NCBI RefSeq assembly: GCF_038404985.1
Contig: NZ_JBBKBA010000001.1
Coordinates: 2,074,001 to 2,138,000 of the forward strand
DNA length: 64,000 nt
Origin: Ferrovibrio sp. MS7
Lineage (GTDB): Bacteria; Pseudomonadota; Alphaproteobacteria; Ferrovibrionales; Ferrovibrionaceae
Direction of reading: 5' to 3'
Below the pieces are notes generated by a model. That model had not been told where the DNA came from. It saw only the letters and a program-made list of their open reading frames with translations, and did no database searches. The position numbers and the translations under genes are program-made. Positions within the stretch are counted from its first letter, which is position 1. Each line of letters starts with the position of its first letter. Below are positions 30,795 to 41,594 of the stretch, in pieces.

Positions 30795-31796
30795 TTATGC
30801 GGCGCTGCTTTCCAGGGCCGAAGGCAGCTTGAACTGCACGGCCTCGGTGGCGGTGGTGACTTCGCGCAAGGTGACGCGGAAGCGGGCGCGGATCGCGTCG
30901 ATGACTTCTTCCACCAGCAATTCCGGCGCGCTGGCACCGGCGGTAATACCAATGCGCTGCGGCTGGCCGAGCGCCGCCCAGTCGATCTCGCTGGCGCGCT
31001 GCACCAGCAAGGCGACGCGGCAGCCGCTGCGCTGCGCCACTTCCACCAGCCGCAGCGAATTCGAGGAATTCGGCGCACCGATCACCAGCAGGGCATCGCA
31101 TTCCGCGGCAATGGCCTTCACCGCGGCCTGGCGGTTGGTGGTGGCATAGCAGATGTCTTCCTTTTTCGGGCCTTCGATGCCGGGGAAGCGCTGCTGCAAG
31201 GCGGCAATGATCTCGGCGGTATCGTCCACCGAAAGCGTGGTCTGGGTGATATAGGCGAGCGGCAGGTCCGGTCGCTCGGGCAGCTTGGCGACATCCGCCA
31301 CGGTCTCCACCAGGCTGACGGCGCCATCGGGCAACTGGCCCATGGTGCCGATCACTTCCGGATGGCCGGCATGGCCGATCAACAGGATATGGTGGCCCTC
31401 GCGGTGATGCCGCTCGGCTTCGCGATGCACCTTGCTGACCAGCGGGCAGGTGGCATCGAGATAGAATAGGGCGCGCGCCTTGGCCGCCGCCGGCACCGAT
31501 TTCGGCACGCCATGGGCGGAGAAGACTACCGGCACGCCGGCCGGCACCTGGTCCAGTTCATCGACGAAAACCGCGCCCTTGGCGGCCAGGCTTTCGACCA
31601 CGAAGCGGTTATGCACGATCTCATGGCGGACATAGACCGGGGCGCCATATTTCTCGATGGCGCGTTCCACGATCTGGATGGCGCGGTCCACCCCGGCGCA
31701 AAAGCCGCGCGGCGCCGCCAGCACGATTTCCACTGCCGGAAGTGGCGATTCGGCCGTCCTGGTCTCGTGTTGCGGGGGGCTAAGCGGGCTGTCCAT
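30795..31796 (-). CDS. ispH: 4-hydroxy-3-methylbut-2-enyl diphosphate reductase IspH
   Basis: 333-residue Fe-S enzyme of the last step of the MEP isoprenoid pathway, making IPP and DMAPP. The three cluster Cys are C33 (PRGFCAGV), C117 (LDATCPLV) and C216 ([11 protein letters not shown]). Start at ATG 31796; the longer frame has no family similarity. It feeds the prenyl chain that UbiA attaches. Confidence 0.97.
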   Translation of the reverse strand: MDSPLSPPQHETRTAESPLPAVEIVLAAPRGFCAGVDRAIQIVERAIEKYGAPVYVRHEIVHNRFVVESLAAKGAVFVDELDQVPAGVPVVFSAHGVPKSVPAAAKARALFYLDATCPLVSKVHREAERHHREGHHILLIGHAGHPEVIGTMGQLPDGAVSLVETVADVAKLPERPDLPLAYITQTTLSVDDTAEIIAALQQRFPGIEGPKKEDICYATTNRQAAVKAIAAECDALLVIGAPNSSNSLRLVEVAQRSGCRVALLVQRASEIDWAALGQPQRIGITAGASAPELLVEEVIDAIRARFRVTLREVTTATEAVQFKLPSALESSAA

Positions 31797-31909
31797 CCGG
31801 GCCTTGGGGGCTGTCGCTTGTAAGGGGGCGGGGCCTCTTCTATACAGGAATTCGGCCCGCCAAACTGCCGGGCAAGCTATCGTACCTGACGCGGGAAGGA
31901 AAGTGCGCC

Positions 31910-32503
31910 ATGACCAGTCCGGCCGGTTCCGGAAGCCTTGTCCGCCGTCTGCGTCCGGCTGCCCTGCTGCTGCCCCTGGTGCTGCTGGCGAGCTGCGGTT
32001 CGGGCGGCTGGTTCGGCAAGAAGGAGGTCGAACCGCCATTGCCCTGCCCCCGTATCGGCATTCTGGGCGATGCGCGCAAGGCTGTGCAGTTCCGCCCCGG
32101 CCCGGGCCGCGACCTGACCGATGTGGCCTATGAGGTCGAGCTGCTGGACTATAACGGCGGCTGCAAATTCGAGGACAAGGACAAGGTCAAGAATGTTGCC
32201 GTAACGGTGACCTTCACCTTGCAGATCGCCGCCACGCGCGGCCCCGCTGCTGGCGACAGCCGCGAGTCGGTGGTGCCGTATTTCATCGCCGTGGTCGACA
32301 AGCAGCAGAATATTCTCTCGCGCGATGCCTTCTCGGCGCGGATACCGTTGCCGCCGGGCCGCCGCCGCGTCGCCGTGGGCGACGAACTGGAGCAGCGCAT
32401 TCCGCTGCCCGCCGGTCGCAGCACGCGGGATATCGAAATCCTGATCGGCCTGCAGCTCGATAACGAGCAGCTCGACTTCAACCGCAAGCAGCGCGGCTTC
32501 TAA
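31910..32503 (+). CDS. Conserved-looking lipoprotein of unknown function
   Basis: 197-residue predicted lipoprotein: a hydrophobic leader ending [15 protein letters not shown], with the lipobox Cys near residue 29, then a beta-rich body with [20 protein letters not shown] and [19 protein letters not shown]. No known domain recognised. The leader predicts lipid modification; Ser after Cys does not suggest inner-membrane retention, so outer-membrane placement is likely. Its stop overlaps the convergent hxlR-type gene by 4 bp. Confidence 0.8.
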   Translation: MTSPAGSGSLVRRLRPAALLLPLVLLASCGSGGWFGKKEVEPPLPCPRIGILGDARKAVQFRPGPGRDLTDVAYEVELLDYNGGCKFEDKDKVKNVAVTVTFTLQIAATRGPAAGDSRESVVPYFIAVVDKQQNILSRDAFSARIPLPPGRRRVAVGDELEQRIPLPAGRSTRDIEILIGLQLDNEQLDFNRKQRGF

Positions 32504-32835
32504 CTTGCTTCTGCCGCCCAGTCGGCAGCCCAGCGGTCCAGCGCCAACAGCAGCGGTTGCAGCTTCATGGCCTGATCGGTGAGCGCGTAGCCGCTTTCGC
32601 CGTCATGCCCCACCAGCCGTGCCTCGCGCAGATCGTTCAGCCGCTGTTGCAGCACGCTGGGCGATAGCTGACCGCAGGCCGCCTGCAGGGCGCGGAAGCT
32701 AAGCGGTCCACCGCGCAATTCCCACAAGATCCGTAGGCTCCAGCGCCGCCCCAGCAGATCCAGCGCCACCATGATCGGGCGGCCGGTGCTGGAGCCACGC
32801 ACACGCTTTGCTGTTTTGGTCGTCGTTTTTGCCAT
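32500..32835 (-). CDS. HxlR family transcriptional regulator
   Basis: 111-residue winged-helix regulator. The HxlR core is seen in LLGRRWSLRILWELRGGPLSFRAL and LSPSVLQQRLNDLREARLV, followed by ALTDQAMKLQPLLLALDRWA. The single Cys (AACGQ) is in the DNA-binding domain; the N-terminal redox Cys of YodB-type members is missing, so the signal is probably not thiol oxidation at that site. Divergent from the decarboxylase-like gene, with two palindromes in the 81-bp gap, so it likely represses itself and that neighbour. Confidence 0.9.
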   Translation of the reverse strand: MAKTTTKTAKRVRGSSTGRPIMVALDLLGRRWSLRILWELRGGPLSFRALQAACGQLSPSVLQQRLNDLREARLVGHDGESGYALTDQAMKLQPLLLALDRWAADWAAEAS

Positions 32836-32848
32836 GCCGGCCTCTTGC

Positions 32849-32865
32849 GCTACTAAAACAGTAGC
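32849..32865. promoter_or_regulatory. Palindromic operator 1 (candidate HxlR site)
   Basis: GCTACT-AAAAC-AGTAGC is a perfect 6-5-6 inverted repeat, 17 bp, placed 13 bp before the HxlR start codon. Confidence 0.65.
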
Positions 32866-32879
32866 GGTATGGTTTGATT

Positions 32880-32896
32880 GCTACGGAAAAAGTAGC
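32880..32896. promoter_or_regulatory. Palindromic operator 2 (candidate HxlR site)
   Basis: GCTAC-GGAAAAA-GTAGC is a 5-7-5 inverted repeat of the same 17-bp length. Its centre is 31 bp from that of operator 1, about three helical turns, so both face the same side of DNA. Confidence 0.65.
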
Positions 32897-32916
32897 ATAA
32901 AGGAAGGGGCCTTGCC

Positions 32917-33456
32917 ATGACCGAACCACGCCTTGCGCCATTGCAGCCACCCTATGACGAAGCGGTGGCCGCCGAATTCGCCCGCATCATGCCGCCGGGC
33001 GTGCCGCCGATCGCCCTGTTCCGCCAGGTGGCACATAACCCGCGCGTGCTTGGCCGCTGGCGCGGCGGCAGCCTGCTCGATCCCGGTTCGATCAGCCTGC
33101 GGCAACGGGAAATCGTGATCCTGCGCGTCACCGCGCGGCTCAATGCCGAATATGAATGGAGCGTGCATGTCGCCTTCTTCGCCGCCAAGGCCGGTTTCAC
33201 GCCAGCCGAAATCGCCGGCACCCGGCTGGGTGGCGGCTTCGCGGCAGATGCGGACAAGCTGCTGCTGCGCATCGTCGATACGTTGATCGATGCCAAGGGT
33301 CTGGATGATATGCTCTGGGAAGAGGCCAGCGCGGTCTTCTCACCGGCGCAGTTGGTGGAAATCCTCAGCCTTGTCGGCTTTTATCACACGGTATCCTTCA
33401 CCGTGAACACACTGCGCACCCCGCTGGAGCCGGGTGCGCCGCGTTTCCCGCAGTGA
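32917..33456 (+). CDS. Carboxymuconolactone decarboxylase-like protein
   Basis: 179-residue AhpD-fold protein with the conserved block LRQREIVILRVTARLNAEYEWSVH and AFFAAKAGFTPAEI. No CxxC pair is present, so AhpD-type peroxidase activity is excluded; the YEWSVH Glu/His are kept. Members act on lactones or are of unknown function. Strong ribosome-binding site (aaggaagggg). Probably regulated by the divergent HxlR protein. Confidence 0.85.
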   Translation: MTEPRLAPLQPPYDEAVAAEFARIMPPGVPPIALFRQVAHNPRVLGRWRGGSLLDPGSISLRQREIVILRVTARLNAEYEWSVHVAFFAAKAGFTPAEIAGTRLGGGFAADADKLLLRIVDTLIDAKGLDDMLWEEASAVFSPAQLVEILSLVGFYHTVSFTVNTLRTPLEPGAPRFPQ

Positions 33457-33463
33457 TCCAGGC

Positions 33464-35074
33464 TCAATAAGCGAGCGCGCAGCCGTCCTTGCGCGGATCG
33501 GAGCCGGCCATCAGCACGCCATTGGCGTTGAGCATGATGGCCTGGCCGCCGCCATGGGGCATTTCCGCCATCTTGATTTCATGGCCCAAAGCGGCGAGGC
33601 CGGTCAGCACTTCCTTTGGGATGCCGCGCTCAGCCTCGAACTTGCCGGCGACATGGAAACCGCGCGGGCTATCGATGGCTTCCTGCACATCCATGCCGAA
33701 ATCGACGATGTTGGTCAGCACATGGGTCTGCCCGACCGGCTGGAAGCCGCCGCCCATCACGCCATAGCAGAGCCAGGGTTTGCCGTCTTTCAGCGCCATC
33801 GCCGGGATGATGGTATGCATCGGGCGCTTGCCCGGCGCCACGTTGTTCGGATGCTTCGGATCGACGCGGAAGCCGGCGCCGCGGTTCTGCAGCAGCAGGC
33901 CGGTCTTCGGGCTGCTCAAGCCGGTGCCGAAGGGCCAGAACAGCGAATTGATGAAGGAGCAGCAATTGCCCTCGCCATCCACCACCGAGATATACACCGT
34001 GTCGCGATAGACAGCGCCATTGCCGGCCGGGCCGGGCGAGGCCATGGCGCGCTTGAGGTCGATGCGGCTACGCAACTCATCGGCGAAGGCGGCGGAGAGC
34101 AGCTTTTCCACCGGCACATCGGCGAAGGCCGGATCGGCGACATAGGTGTCGCGGGCCTGGAAGGCCAGCCGGGTCGCCTCGGCTTCGAGATGGAAACGCT
34201 CGACGCTGTGCGGCGCGTATTTGCCCAAATCCAGGCCGGCCAGGATGTTGAGCATGATCAGCGTGGTGATGCCCTGGCCCGAGGGCGGGATTTCCAGCAA
34301 TTCGACGCCGCGATACTGCGTCGCGATCGGCTCGACCCAAAAAGCCTCCTGGGTGGCGAAATCCTCCAGGCTGTGGGTGCCGCCGAGGCTCTGGCAATAG
34401 CTGACAATATCTTCCGCCACCCAGCCGGTATAGAAGCCATCGCGGCCTTTGGCGGCGATTTCGCGCAACACCTTGGCATAGGCTTCAAGCTGCATCAGGT
34501 CGCCTGCCTTCGGTGGCTTGCCGCCGGGCAGGTAGACGACGGCGGAATTCTTGTCGGCGCTCAGCTTGTCGATATTGATCTGGCGGCCGAAATCGACGCT
34601 GACGCGCTCGGTGATCGGAAAGCCTTCTTCCGCGAATTTAATCGCCGGCTGCAGCAGGTCGGCCAGCGGCAGCTTGCCGAAGCGCTGGTTCAGCTTCGCC
34701 CAGGCATCGACGGCACCGGGAATGGTGACGGCATGCACGCTGTTGAGGCCGATTTCCTTGAAGCCCTTTTCGAGCAGGAAATCCGAGGACAGGCCGGCGG
34801 GCGCACGGCCGGAGCCGTTCAGGCCGTAGACCTTGCCGCCCTTGCGGGTATCGGTGCCCGCCGGAGCATAGAGCACGAAATTGTCGCCGCCGATGCCGGT
34901 GGATTCCGGCTCGACGATACATTGCACGGCGCAGGCGGCAATGGCGGCATCGGTGGCATTGCCGCCGCGCTTCAGGATATCGAGCGCGGTAATGGTGGCG
35001 AGCGAATGCGAGGTGGCGGCGGCGCCGTGGCGGCCCATGGCGACGGAACGGCCGGGCAGGTGCAGGTCACGCAT
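33464..35074 (-). CDS. Gamma-glutamyltransferase family protein, cytoplasmic
   Basis: 536-residue Ntn-hydrolase of the GGT family, which splits gamma-glutamyl bonds such as that of glutathione. The N-terminal block HSLATITALDILKRGGNATDAAIAA and the predicted self-cleavage/nucleophile Thr in RDTVYISVVDGEGNCCSF are present, with NRGAGF downstream. There is no signal peptide, unlike periplasmic E. coli GGT. Start ATG 35074 has GGAG nine bases ahead and overlaps oppF by 8 bp; ATG 35098 is an alternative. Last gene of the peptide-importer operon, so it may process imported gamma-glutamyl peptides (inference). Confidence 0.88.
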   Translation of the reverse strand: MRDLHLPGRSVAMGRHGAAATSHSLATITALDILKRGGNATDAAIAACAVQCIVEPESTGIGGDNFVLYAPAGTDTRKGGKVYGLNGSGRAPAGLSSDFLLEKGFKEIGLNSVHAVTIPGAVDAWAKLNQRFGKLPLADLLQPAIKFAEEGFPITERVSVDFGRQINIDKLSADKNSAVVYLPGGKPPKAGDLMQLEAYAKVLREIAAKGRDGFYTGWVAEDIVSYCQSLGGTHSLEDFATQEAFWVEPIATQYRGVELLEIPPSGQGITTLIMLNILAGLDLGKYAPHSVERFHLEAEATRLAFQARDTYVADPAFADVPVEKLLSAAFADELRSRIDLKRAMASPGPAGNGAVYRDTVYISVVDGEGNCCSFINSLFWPFGTGLSSPKTGLLLQNRGAGFRVDPKHPNNVAPGKRPMHTIIPAMALKDGKPWLCYGVMGGGFQPVGQTHVLTNIVDFGMDVQEAIDSPRGFHVAGKFEAERGIPKEVLTGLAALGHEIKMAEMPHGGGQAIMLNANGVLMAGSDPRKDGCALAY

Positions 35075-36037
35075 GATGGGGAACTCCGGAATGAACATGG
35101 CAGGCGACGCCGCCCACGAGCGCGGGCATGGCCGTGCGGCAGGTATTTATGGCATCGCCGCAGCGGGGATGGAACGGGCAGCCGGGGGGCGGATTAAGCG
35201 GATCGGGGAAGGCGAGGCCGAGCCCGGTATCGGGCACGCCGAGCTGTGGCTCCGGCGTCAGCACCGAGGCCAGCAGCGCCCTGGTATAGGGGTGGCGCGG
35301 GTTTGCAAAAAGTTGCCGCGTCTCCGCCTGTTCGACAACACGGCCCAGATACATCACCGCCACGCGGGTGGCGATATGCTCCACCACGGCCAGGTTATGG
35401 CTGATGAAGACATAGGTGAGCGAGAAGTCGCGGCGCAGGTCGAGCAGCAGGTTGATGATCTGCGACTGCACCGACACATCGAGCGCCGAGGTCGGCTCGT
35501 CGCAGACCACGATATCGGGCCGCATCACCAGGGCACGGGCGATGGCGACGCGCTGGCGCTGGCCGCCGGAAAGTTCGCGCGCATAGCGGTCGGCGTAGCG
35601 GCTGCTCAGGCCCACCCGTTCCAGCATTTCGATGGCCTGGCGGCGGCGCGAGACGGCATCGCCGATGCCATGCACTTCCAGCGGCAAGGCCACCAGGGAG
35701 GCCAGGCTGCGGCGCGGATTGAGCGAGGAATACGGGTCCTGGAAAATCGGCTGCACCCGGCGGGCCACGGCACGGCGGCCCAAGGCCGCCAGCGGCTGGC
35801 CGTCCAGGGTGATTTCGCCGGCATTGGGCGGCAGCAAGCCGAGCAGGATGCGGGCCAGCGTGGATTTGCCACAGCCGCTCTCGCCGACAATGCCGAGCAC
35901 GTCGCCGCGTTGGATTTCCAGCTCCACGCCGTTCACCGCATGCAGCAGCCGCTTCGGCTTGAACATGCCCTGGCCGACCGTGAAGCTCTTGGTCACGCCC
36001 TTGATGGCGAGCAGCGGCGCAGTTGATGCCATGTCGC

Positions 36038-36041
<4 letters not shown>
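35067..36041 (-). CDS. Peptide ABC importer ATPase (OppF/DppF type)
   Basis: 324-residue ATPase: Walker A GESGCGKSTLAR, Q-loop FQDPYSSLNPR, signature ELSGGQRQRVAIARAL, Walker B IVVCDEPTSALD, then the oligopeptide-type C-terminus with CPFHPRCGDAINTC, whose cysteines may bind an Fe-S cluster as in other Opp ATPases. Overlaps its neighbours on both sides (ATGA with oppD-type, 8 bp with the GGT gene). Confidence 0.94.
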
Positions 36042-37000
<959 letters not shown>

Positions 37001-37001
37001 T

Positions 37002-37883
37002 TCAGCCCCGCCCGTCCGGCGAGAGGAAATCGCGCAGGCCATCGCCGGCCAGATTGATGCAGAAAACCAGCAAAGCCAGCATGGTGCCGGGAATGGCAAT
37101 CAGCCAGAAGCTGAAGAACATGTAGGTCTTGGCTTCGGCGATCATCAGGCCCCAGGAGGGCAGCGGCGGCTGCACGCCAAGGCCGAGGAAGGACAACGCG
37201 GCCTCCAGCAGGATGGCGCTGGCGGCTTCCAGCGTGGCAATCACGATCAAATGCGGCGCCACGTTGGGCAGCACTTCGCCAAGGATGATGCGCGGTGTCG
37301 AGGCGCCTGCCGCTTCGGCGGCCGCGATATAGTCGAGCGCACGGGTCTGCTGCGTAGCGCTGCGCATCACCACGGCGAAGCGGTCCCATTTCAGCAGGCC
37401 AAGGGTGAGGATCACGACAACGAGCGAGGAGCCGAGGATCGCTACCACTGCCAGCGCCACCAGGATCACCGGCATCGCCAGCCGGGTGGTGGTGATGAAG
37501 GTGACGATCATGTCGATGCGGCCGCCGAAATAGCCGGCGCAGAGGCCAATGGCGGTGCCGATGGCGCCCGAAATCGCCACCACCGAGAGGCCGATCAGCA
37601 GCGAGATGCGGGCGCCATAGATGGTGCGCGAGAAATAGTCACGGCCGAGATTGTCGGTGCCGAGCGGATAGAGCCATTGGCCCTTCTCATGCCAGATCGG
37701 TGGGATCAGCCGGCGTGTCAGGTCCTGGGCATAGGGATCATGCGGCGCCAGCAAAGGCGCCAGGATCGCCATGATGATGATCAGCAGCAGCAGGCCACCA
37801 CCCCAGAGCAGGCTGGGATTGCCGCGCAAGCGGCGCAGCATTTTGGCGCGCGGCGAGATTTCGGTGAGTACGGCGTCGGTCAT
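37002..37883 (-). CDS. Peptide ABC importer permease (DppC type)
   Basis: 293-residue inner-membrane permease with about six helices. PLGTDNLGRDYFSRTIYGARISL is typical of DppC/OppC, and the EAAxxxG coupling loop appears as EAAGASTPRIILGEVLPN. Follows the DppB-type permease by one base. Confidence 0.94.
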   Translation of the reverse strand: MTDAVLTEISPRAKMLRRLRGNPSLLWGGGLLLLIIIMAILAPLLAPHDPYAQDLTRRLIPPIWHEKGQWLYPLGTDNLGRDYFSRTIYGARISLLIGLSVVAISGAIGTAIGLCAGYFGGRIDMIVTFITTTRLAMPVILVALAVVAILGSSLVVVILTLGLLKWDRFAVVMRSATQQTRALDYIAAAEAAGASTPRIILGEVLPNVAPHLIVIATLEAASAILLEAALSFLGLGVQPPLPSWGLMIAEAKTYMFFSFWLIAIPGTMLALLVFCINLAGDGLRDFLSPDGRG

Positions 37884-37884
37884 G

Positions 37885-38802
37885 TCACGATACCCGGATG
37901 CGCGGATCAAGCCAGGCATTGGCCAGATCGGCGAGCAGGGTGAGCAGCACATAGAATACCGAGAGCAGCATCACCACGGCCTGGGTGACGGGGAAATCCT
38001 TGTGCGTGATGCTCTGGTAGGCGAGGTAGCCAAGGCCATCGAGGGCGAAGATCGCCTCGATCACCACCGAGCCGCCGAGCAGGAAGCCGAGTTGTACGGC
38101 GGCCAGCGCCACCACGGGAATGGCGGCATTGCGCAGGCCATGCTTGAACACCACCATGCCCTCGTTCAGCCCCTTGGCCCGCGCGGTGCGGATATAATCG
38201 GCGGACAGCACCTCCACCATGCCGGCGCGCACCAGGCGCATGAAGGCCGGCGCGATATAATAGCCGAGCGCGATGGTCGGCATCACGAAATGCGCCCAGG
38301 ACTCGCTGCCCGAGACTGGCAGCCAGCGCAGCTGGATGGCGAACAGCATGATCAGCAGCAGGGCGAAGAAGAAATTCGGCAACGCCTGGCCGAGCACGGC
38401 GATGCCGAGCGCCAGGCGGTCGATCCAGCTATTGGCGAAGATCGCCGCCGCGACGCCGAGCGGGATCGAGATGGCCAGGGCGAATAGCAGCGAGCAGAGG
38501 CCGAGCATCAGGGTAGTGGGCAGTTTGGCGAAGATCAGCGCGGTGACGTCGGTCTTGAAATACAGCGAGGTGCCGAAATCGCCCTGCAATGTGCGCCACA
38601 GCCAGTCGAGATACTGCACGATCAGCGGTCGGTCGAGGCCGTAATTCTTGCGCACGGCATCGATATCGACCTGGCGCGCGCCTTCGCCGGCCAGGGCGGC
38701 GGCAACATCGCCGGAAAGCCGCACCAGCAGGAAACAGACAACGGAGACGGCAAGCGCGACGAGCAGCGCAAGGCCGAGCCGCTTGGCAATGAACATCAGC
38801 AT
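37885..38802 (-). CDS. Peptide ABC importer permease (DppB type)
   Basis: 305-residue inner-membrane permease with about six helices. NYGLDRPLIVQYLDWL and GDFGTSLYFKTDV are DppB/OppB marks, and the coupling loop appears as RTARAKGLNEGMVVFKHGLRN. ATG 38802 or 38796 may be used. Follows the binding-protein gene by 28 bp. Confidence 0.94.
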   Translation of the reverse strand: MLMFIAKRLGLALLVALAVSVVCFLLVRLSGDVAAALAGEGARQVDIDAVRKNYGLDRPLIVQYLDWLWRTLQGDFGTSLYFKTDVTALIFAKLPTTLMLGLCSLLFALAISIPLGVAAAIFANSWIDRLALGIAVLGQALPNFFFALLLIMLFAIQLRWLPVSGSESWAHFVMPTIALGYYIAPAFMRLVRAGMVEVLSADYIRTARAKGLNEGMVVFKHGLRNAAIPVVALAAVQLGFLLGGSVVIEAIFALDGLGYLAYQSITHKDFPVTQAVVMLLSVFYVLLTLLADLANAWLDPRIRVS

Positions 38803-38830
38803 GCCAGCGGCCCAGCGCTATCGCTTGGCC

Positions 38831-40357
38831 TCACTTCCAGGTCATTTCCCAGAAGCGCGGCAGTTCATCCGGATAGGCCTTGAACACCAAGTCGGATGTT
38901 GCGGCGTAGAACACGGGAAGCGAATAGAGCGGCACCGCATAGGCGCGCTCGGCGATCAGCGCCAGCGCCTTGCGGTAGGCATCCTTGCGCGCCGCCGGGT
39001 CCACGGTGTTGTTGCCCTGCTTCAGCAGGTCGCGCACCTCGGGGTCACGGGTGATGTCCTCGCCCTCGAAGGCATAATAGTTCGGCGTCGAAGCCGACAC
39101 GTCATTGACCGAGAAGGAGCCCCAGGTCTGGTGCGTCAGTGCCGCCTTGTTGGAGCGGATCTGCTCGCGCATTGCCGCGTATTGCAGGAAGTTCAGGTTG
39201 GCGGTGATGCCGACGGCCTTGAGGTAGCCGATGATGGCTTCCGATTGCGGCCGTTCGCGGTAGGCGACGAAGGGCAGTTCCAGGCCATTGGGGAAGCCGG
39301 CTTCGGCGAGAAGCTGCTTGGCCTTGGCCGGATTATACTCATACCGCTTGGCGCCTTCATCAGTGCAGCCGAACTGGCTCGGGAAGCAGATCGTGTGCAG
39401 CACGCGCGAGCCTTCGCCGACCAGCGCCTTGACCATTGCTTCGCGGTCGATGGCATGGTTCACCGCCTGGCGCACGCGGATATCCTTCAGCGCCGGGAAG
39501 GCGCTTTCGGCCTGGCTGTTCATCTGCATGAACACGATGCGCATGGTCTCGCCGCTTACCACCTGCAGGCCGGGCTGACCTTTGAGCTGGTCGGCCTGAT
39601 CCTTCGGCACATGCATCAGGAAGTCGGCGCCCCGGCTCATCAGCTCGGCAAGCTGGGTCTGGCGGTCCGGGATGAAGCGGATCTCGATCTTCTCGATCTT
39701 CGGCACGCCCTTGGGCGAGGCCTTGAAGTAATCCGGGTTGCGCTCCAGCGAGATCGACTTGCCGGCGATATGCTGCACCACGCGATAGGGGCCGGAGCCG
39801 ACCGGCTTTTCGTTCTGCCCCTTCGGCCCGACCTTCTCGTAATACTCATTCGGGTGGATCACCACTGGGCCGGACAGGTATTCCAGGATCGGCGGGAAGA
39901 TGCCCTTGGTGGTGACACGCACCTTGTACTTGTCGACCTTCTCGGCCTTTTCGATCCAGTTGACGTTGCTTTGGGTCGTGACCTTGTTTTCCGCCTTGCC
40001 GACGAAATTCAGGGTGTAGACCACGTCATCGGCGTCGAATTCCTCGTCGTTGTGGAATTTGATGCCCTGGCGCAGGTCGAATTCAGTGGTGCGCTCGTCG
40101 ATCTGGCGCCAGCCGGAGGCGAGTTGGCCCTTGTATTCGTTGGTATTCGGGTCGCGGTAGACCAGCGTGTCCCAGACATGCTGGCCGATGATCACGCCGA
40201 TGCGCACATTGTTGAAGAAGGGATCGACATTCTCCGGCACCTGATCGTAGACGAAGCGCAGCGTATTGCTGCGCTTGTCGGCCATCGCGGGACCGGAAAG
40301 GCAGACCGCCAGGGCCGCCGCTGCCATCAGGCTATTACGCCAAGTGACTGATTTCAT
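38831..40357 (-). CDS. Peptide-type (SBP family 5) binding protein
   Basis: 508-residue periplasmic binding protein, first gene of the importer operon. Signal peptide residues 1-26 (ending GPAMA), then LRFVYDQVPENVDPF and the family block VGSGPYRVVQHIAGKSISLERNPDYF. Start at ATG 40357 after GAGGGG; the upstream frame is not exported in character. With the GGT-type gene in the same operon, gamma-glutamyl peptides or glutathione are possible ligands, but sequence does not decide this. Confidence 0.92.
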   Translation of the reverse strand: MKSVTWRNSLMAAAALAVCLSGPAMADKRSNTLRFVYDQVPENVDPFFNNVRIGVIIGQHVWDTLVYRDPNTNEYKGQLASGWRQIDERTTEFDLRQGIKFHNDEEFDADDVVYTLNFVGKAENKVTTQSNVNWIEKAEKVDKYKVRVTTKGIFPPILEYLSGPVVIHPNEYYEKVGPKGQNEKPVGSGPYRVVQHIAGKSISLERNPDYFKASPKGVPKIEKIEIRFIPDRQTQLAELMSRGADFLMHVPKDQADQLKGQPGLQVVSGETMRIVFMQMNSQAESAFPALKDIRVRQAVNHAIDREAMVKALVGEGSRVLHTICFPSQFGCTDEGAKRYEYNPAKAKQLLAEAGFPNGLELPFVAYRERPQSEAIIGYLKAVGITANLNFLQYAAMREQIRSNKAALTHQTWGSFSVNDVSASTPNYYAFEGEDITRDPEVRDLLKQGNNTVDPAARKDAYRKALALIAERAYAVPLYSLPVFYAATSDLVFKAYPDELPRFWEMTWK

Positions 40358-40572
40358 TGTCGTTCCCCTCGTTATCTGGTCCTGCCGGGCGGCGCTGTCC
40401 GCCGTCCCTTTCAGGCCATTGTCATCCAGGCCGCCGTTGAGTCGCAATGATTATATGTGCGCGAATGGCGAGGCGGCCGTGAAATAGCACTTCAAAGTGT
40501 TGGGGGCTGTCTCTACACTCCCCTATCAGGCGCAAAGCCGATAACGACAAAAGCTATAACCGGGAGCAACGC

Positions 40573-41544
40573 ATGAATCGCCTGGCCACTCTGTGTGCCG
40601 CCGGCCTGCTGGCCGTCTTACCCTTCGCCAATTCTTATGCGCAGGCCACTTACCCAAACGGCCCGGTGAAATTCATCGTGCCGTATCCGGCCGGCGGCAG
40701 CACCGACATCATCGGCCGCCTGATCGGGCAGAATCTTTCCGATAACTGGAAACAGCCGGTGGTGGTGGAAAACCGCACCGGCGCCTCGGGCACCATCGGT
40801 ACCAGCGCGGTGATCGCCGCCCCGCCGGATGGCTACAATCTGCTGATGGGCATCACGGTGCTGATCCAGATGCCGCATCTGAAGAACGATCTGCCCTACG
40901 ATGCCTTGCGCGACCTGACGCCGATTTCCCAGGTGGCGCTCTCCACCGACCTGCTCGCGGTGAGCAACAGCCTGCCGGTCAATACGCTGGAAGAGCTGAT
41001 CGCACTGGTGAAGGCCAATCCGAAGAAATACAGCTACGGCTCCTATGGCAATGCCACCTCGTCGCATATCCGTGGCGAGACGCTGAACCGCGAAGCCAAG
41101 ATCGACATGACCCATGTGCCCTATCGCGGCAGCGCACCGATGCTGGCCGATCTGATGGGCGGCCATCTGCCGATTGCCTTCGTCGATGTCGGCTCGGCCT
41201 ATGGCCATCTCAACAGCGGCAAGTTCAAGGTACTGGCGGTGAGCGGCACGCAAAGGCTGCCCTTCCTGCCGAATGCGCCGACCATGCAGGAACGTGGCTA
41301 CAAGGGCTTCGAGCCCTATGGCTGGTTCGCCGTGTTCGTGAAGGCCGGCACGCCGAAGGAGATCGTCGACAAGCTGTCGCGTGAAGTCTCGGCCATCGTG
41401 AAGAAGCCGGAAATCAGCGCCAAGCTGATCGAACTCGGCCTCGTGCCGGTCGGCGGCTCCAGCGAAGAACTGGCCGCCGCGATGAAGCGCGATTCTGCCA
41501 TCTGGGGCCAGCTCATCCAGGGCGGCGGCATCAAGCTTGAGTGA
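40573..41544 (+). CDS. Bug/TctC-type tricarboxylate-like binding protein
   Basis: 323-residue periplasmic binding protein of the Bug (TctC) family, with signal peptide ending NSYAQ near residue 24. Family marks: YPNGPVKFIVPYPAGGSTDIIGR, VENRTGASGTIGT and PPDGYNLLMG. No TctA or TctB membrane genes are nearby, which is usual for orphan Bug proteins; ligand unknown. Divergent from the peptide-importer operon, 215 bp apart. In that gap CACTT-CA-AAGTG (40488-40499) is a short inverted repeat. Confidence 0.92.
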   Translation: MNRLATLCAAGLLAVLPFANSYAQATYPNGPVKFIVPYPAGGSTDIIGRLIGQNLSDNWKQPVVVENRTGASGTIGTSAVIAAPPDGYNLLMGITVLIQMPHLKNDLPYDALRDLTPISQVALSTDLLAVSNSLPVNTLEELIALVKANPKKYSYGSYGNATSSHIRGETLNREAKIDMTHVPYRGSAPMLADLMGGHLPIAFVDVGSAYGHLNSGKFKVLAVSGTQRLPFLPNAPTMQERGYKGFEPYGWFAVFVKAGTPKEIVDKLSREVSAIVKKPEISAKLIELGLVPVGGSSEELAAAMKRDSAIWGQLIQGGGIKLE

Positions 41545-41594
41545 TCGCCGTCACGCGTCAGGAGCACTAACACCTAAGTATCATCACGGTAACC

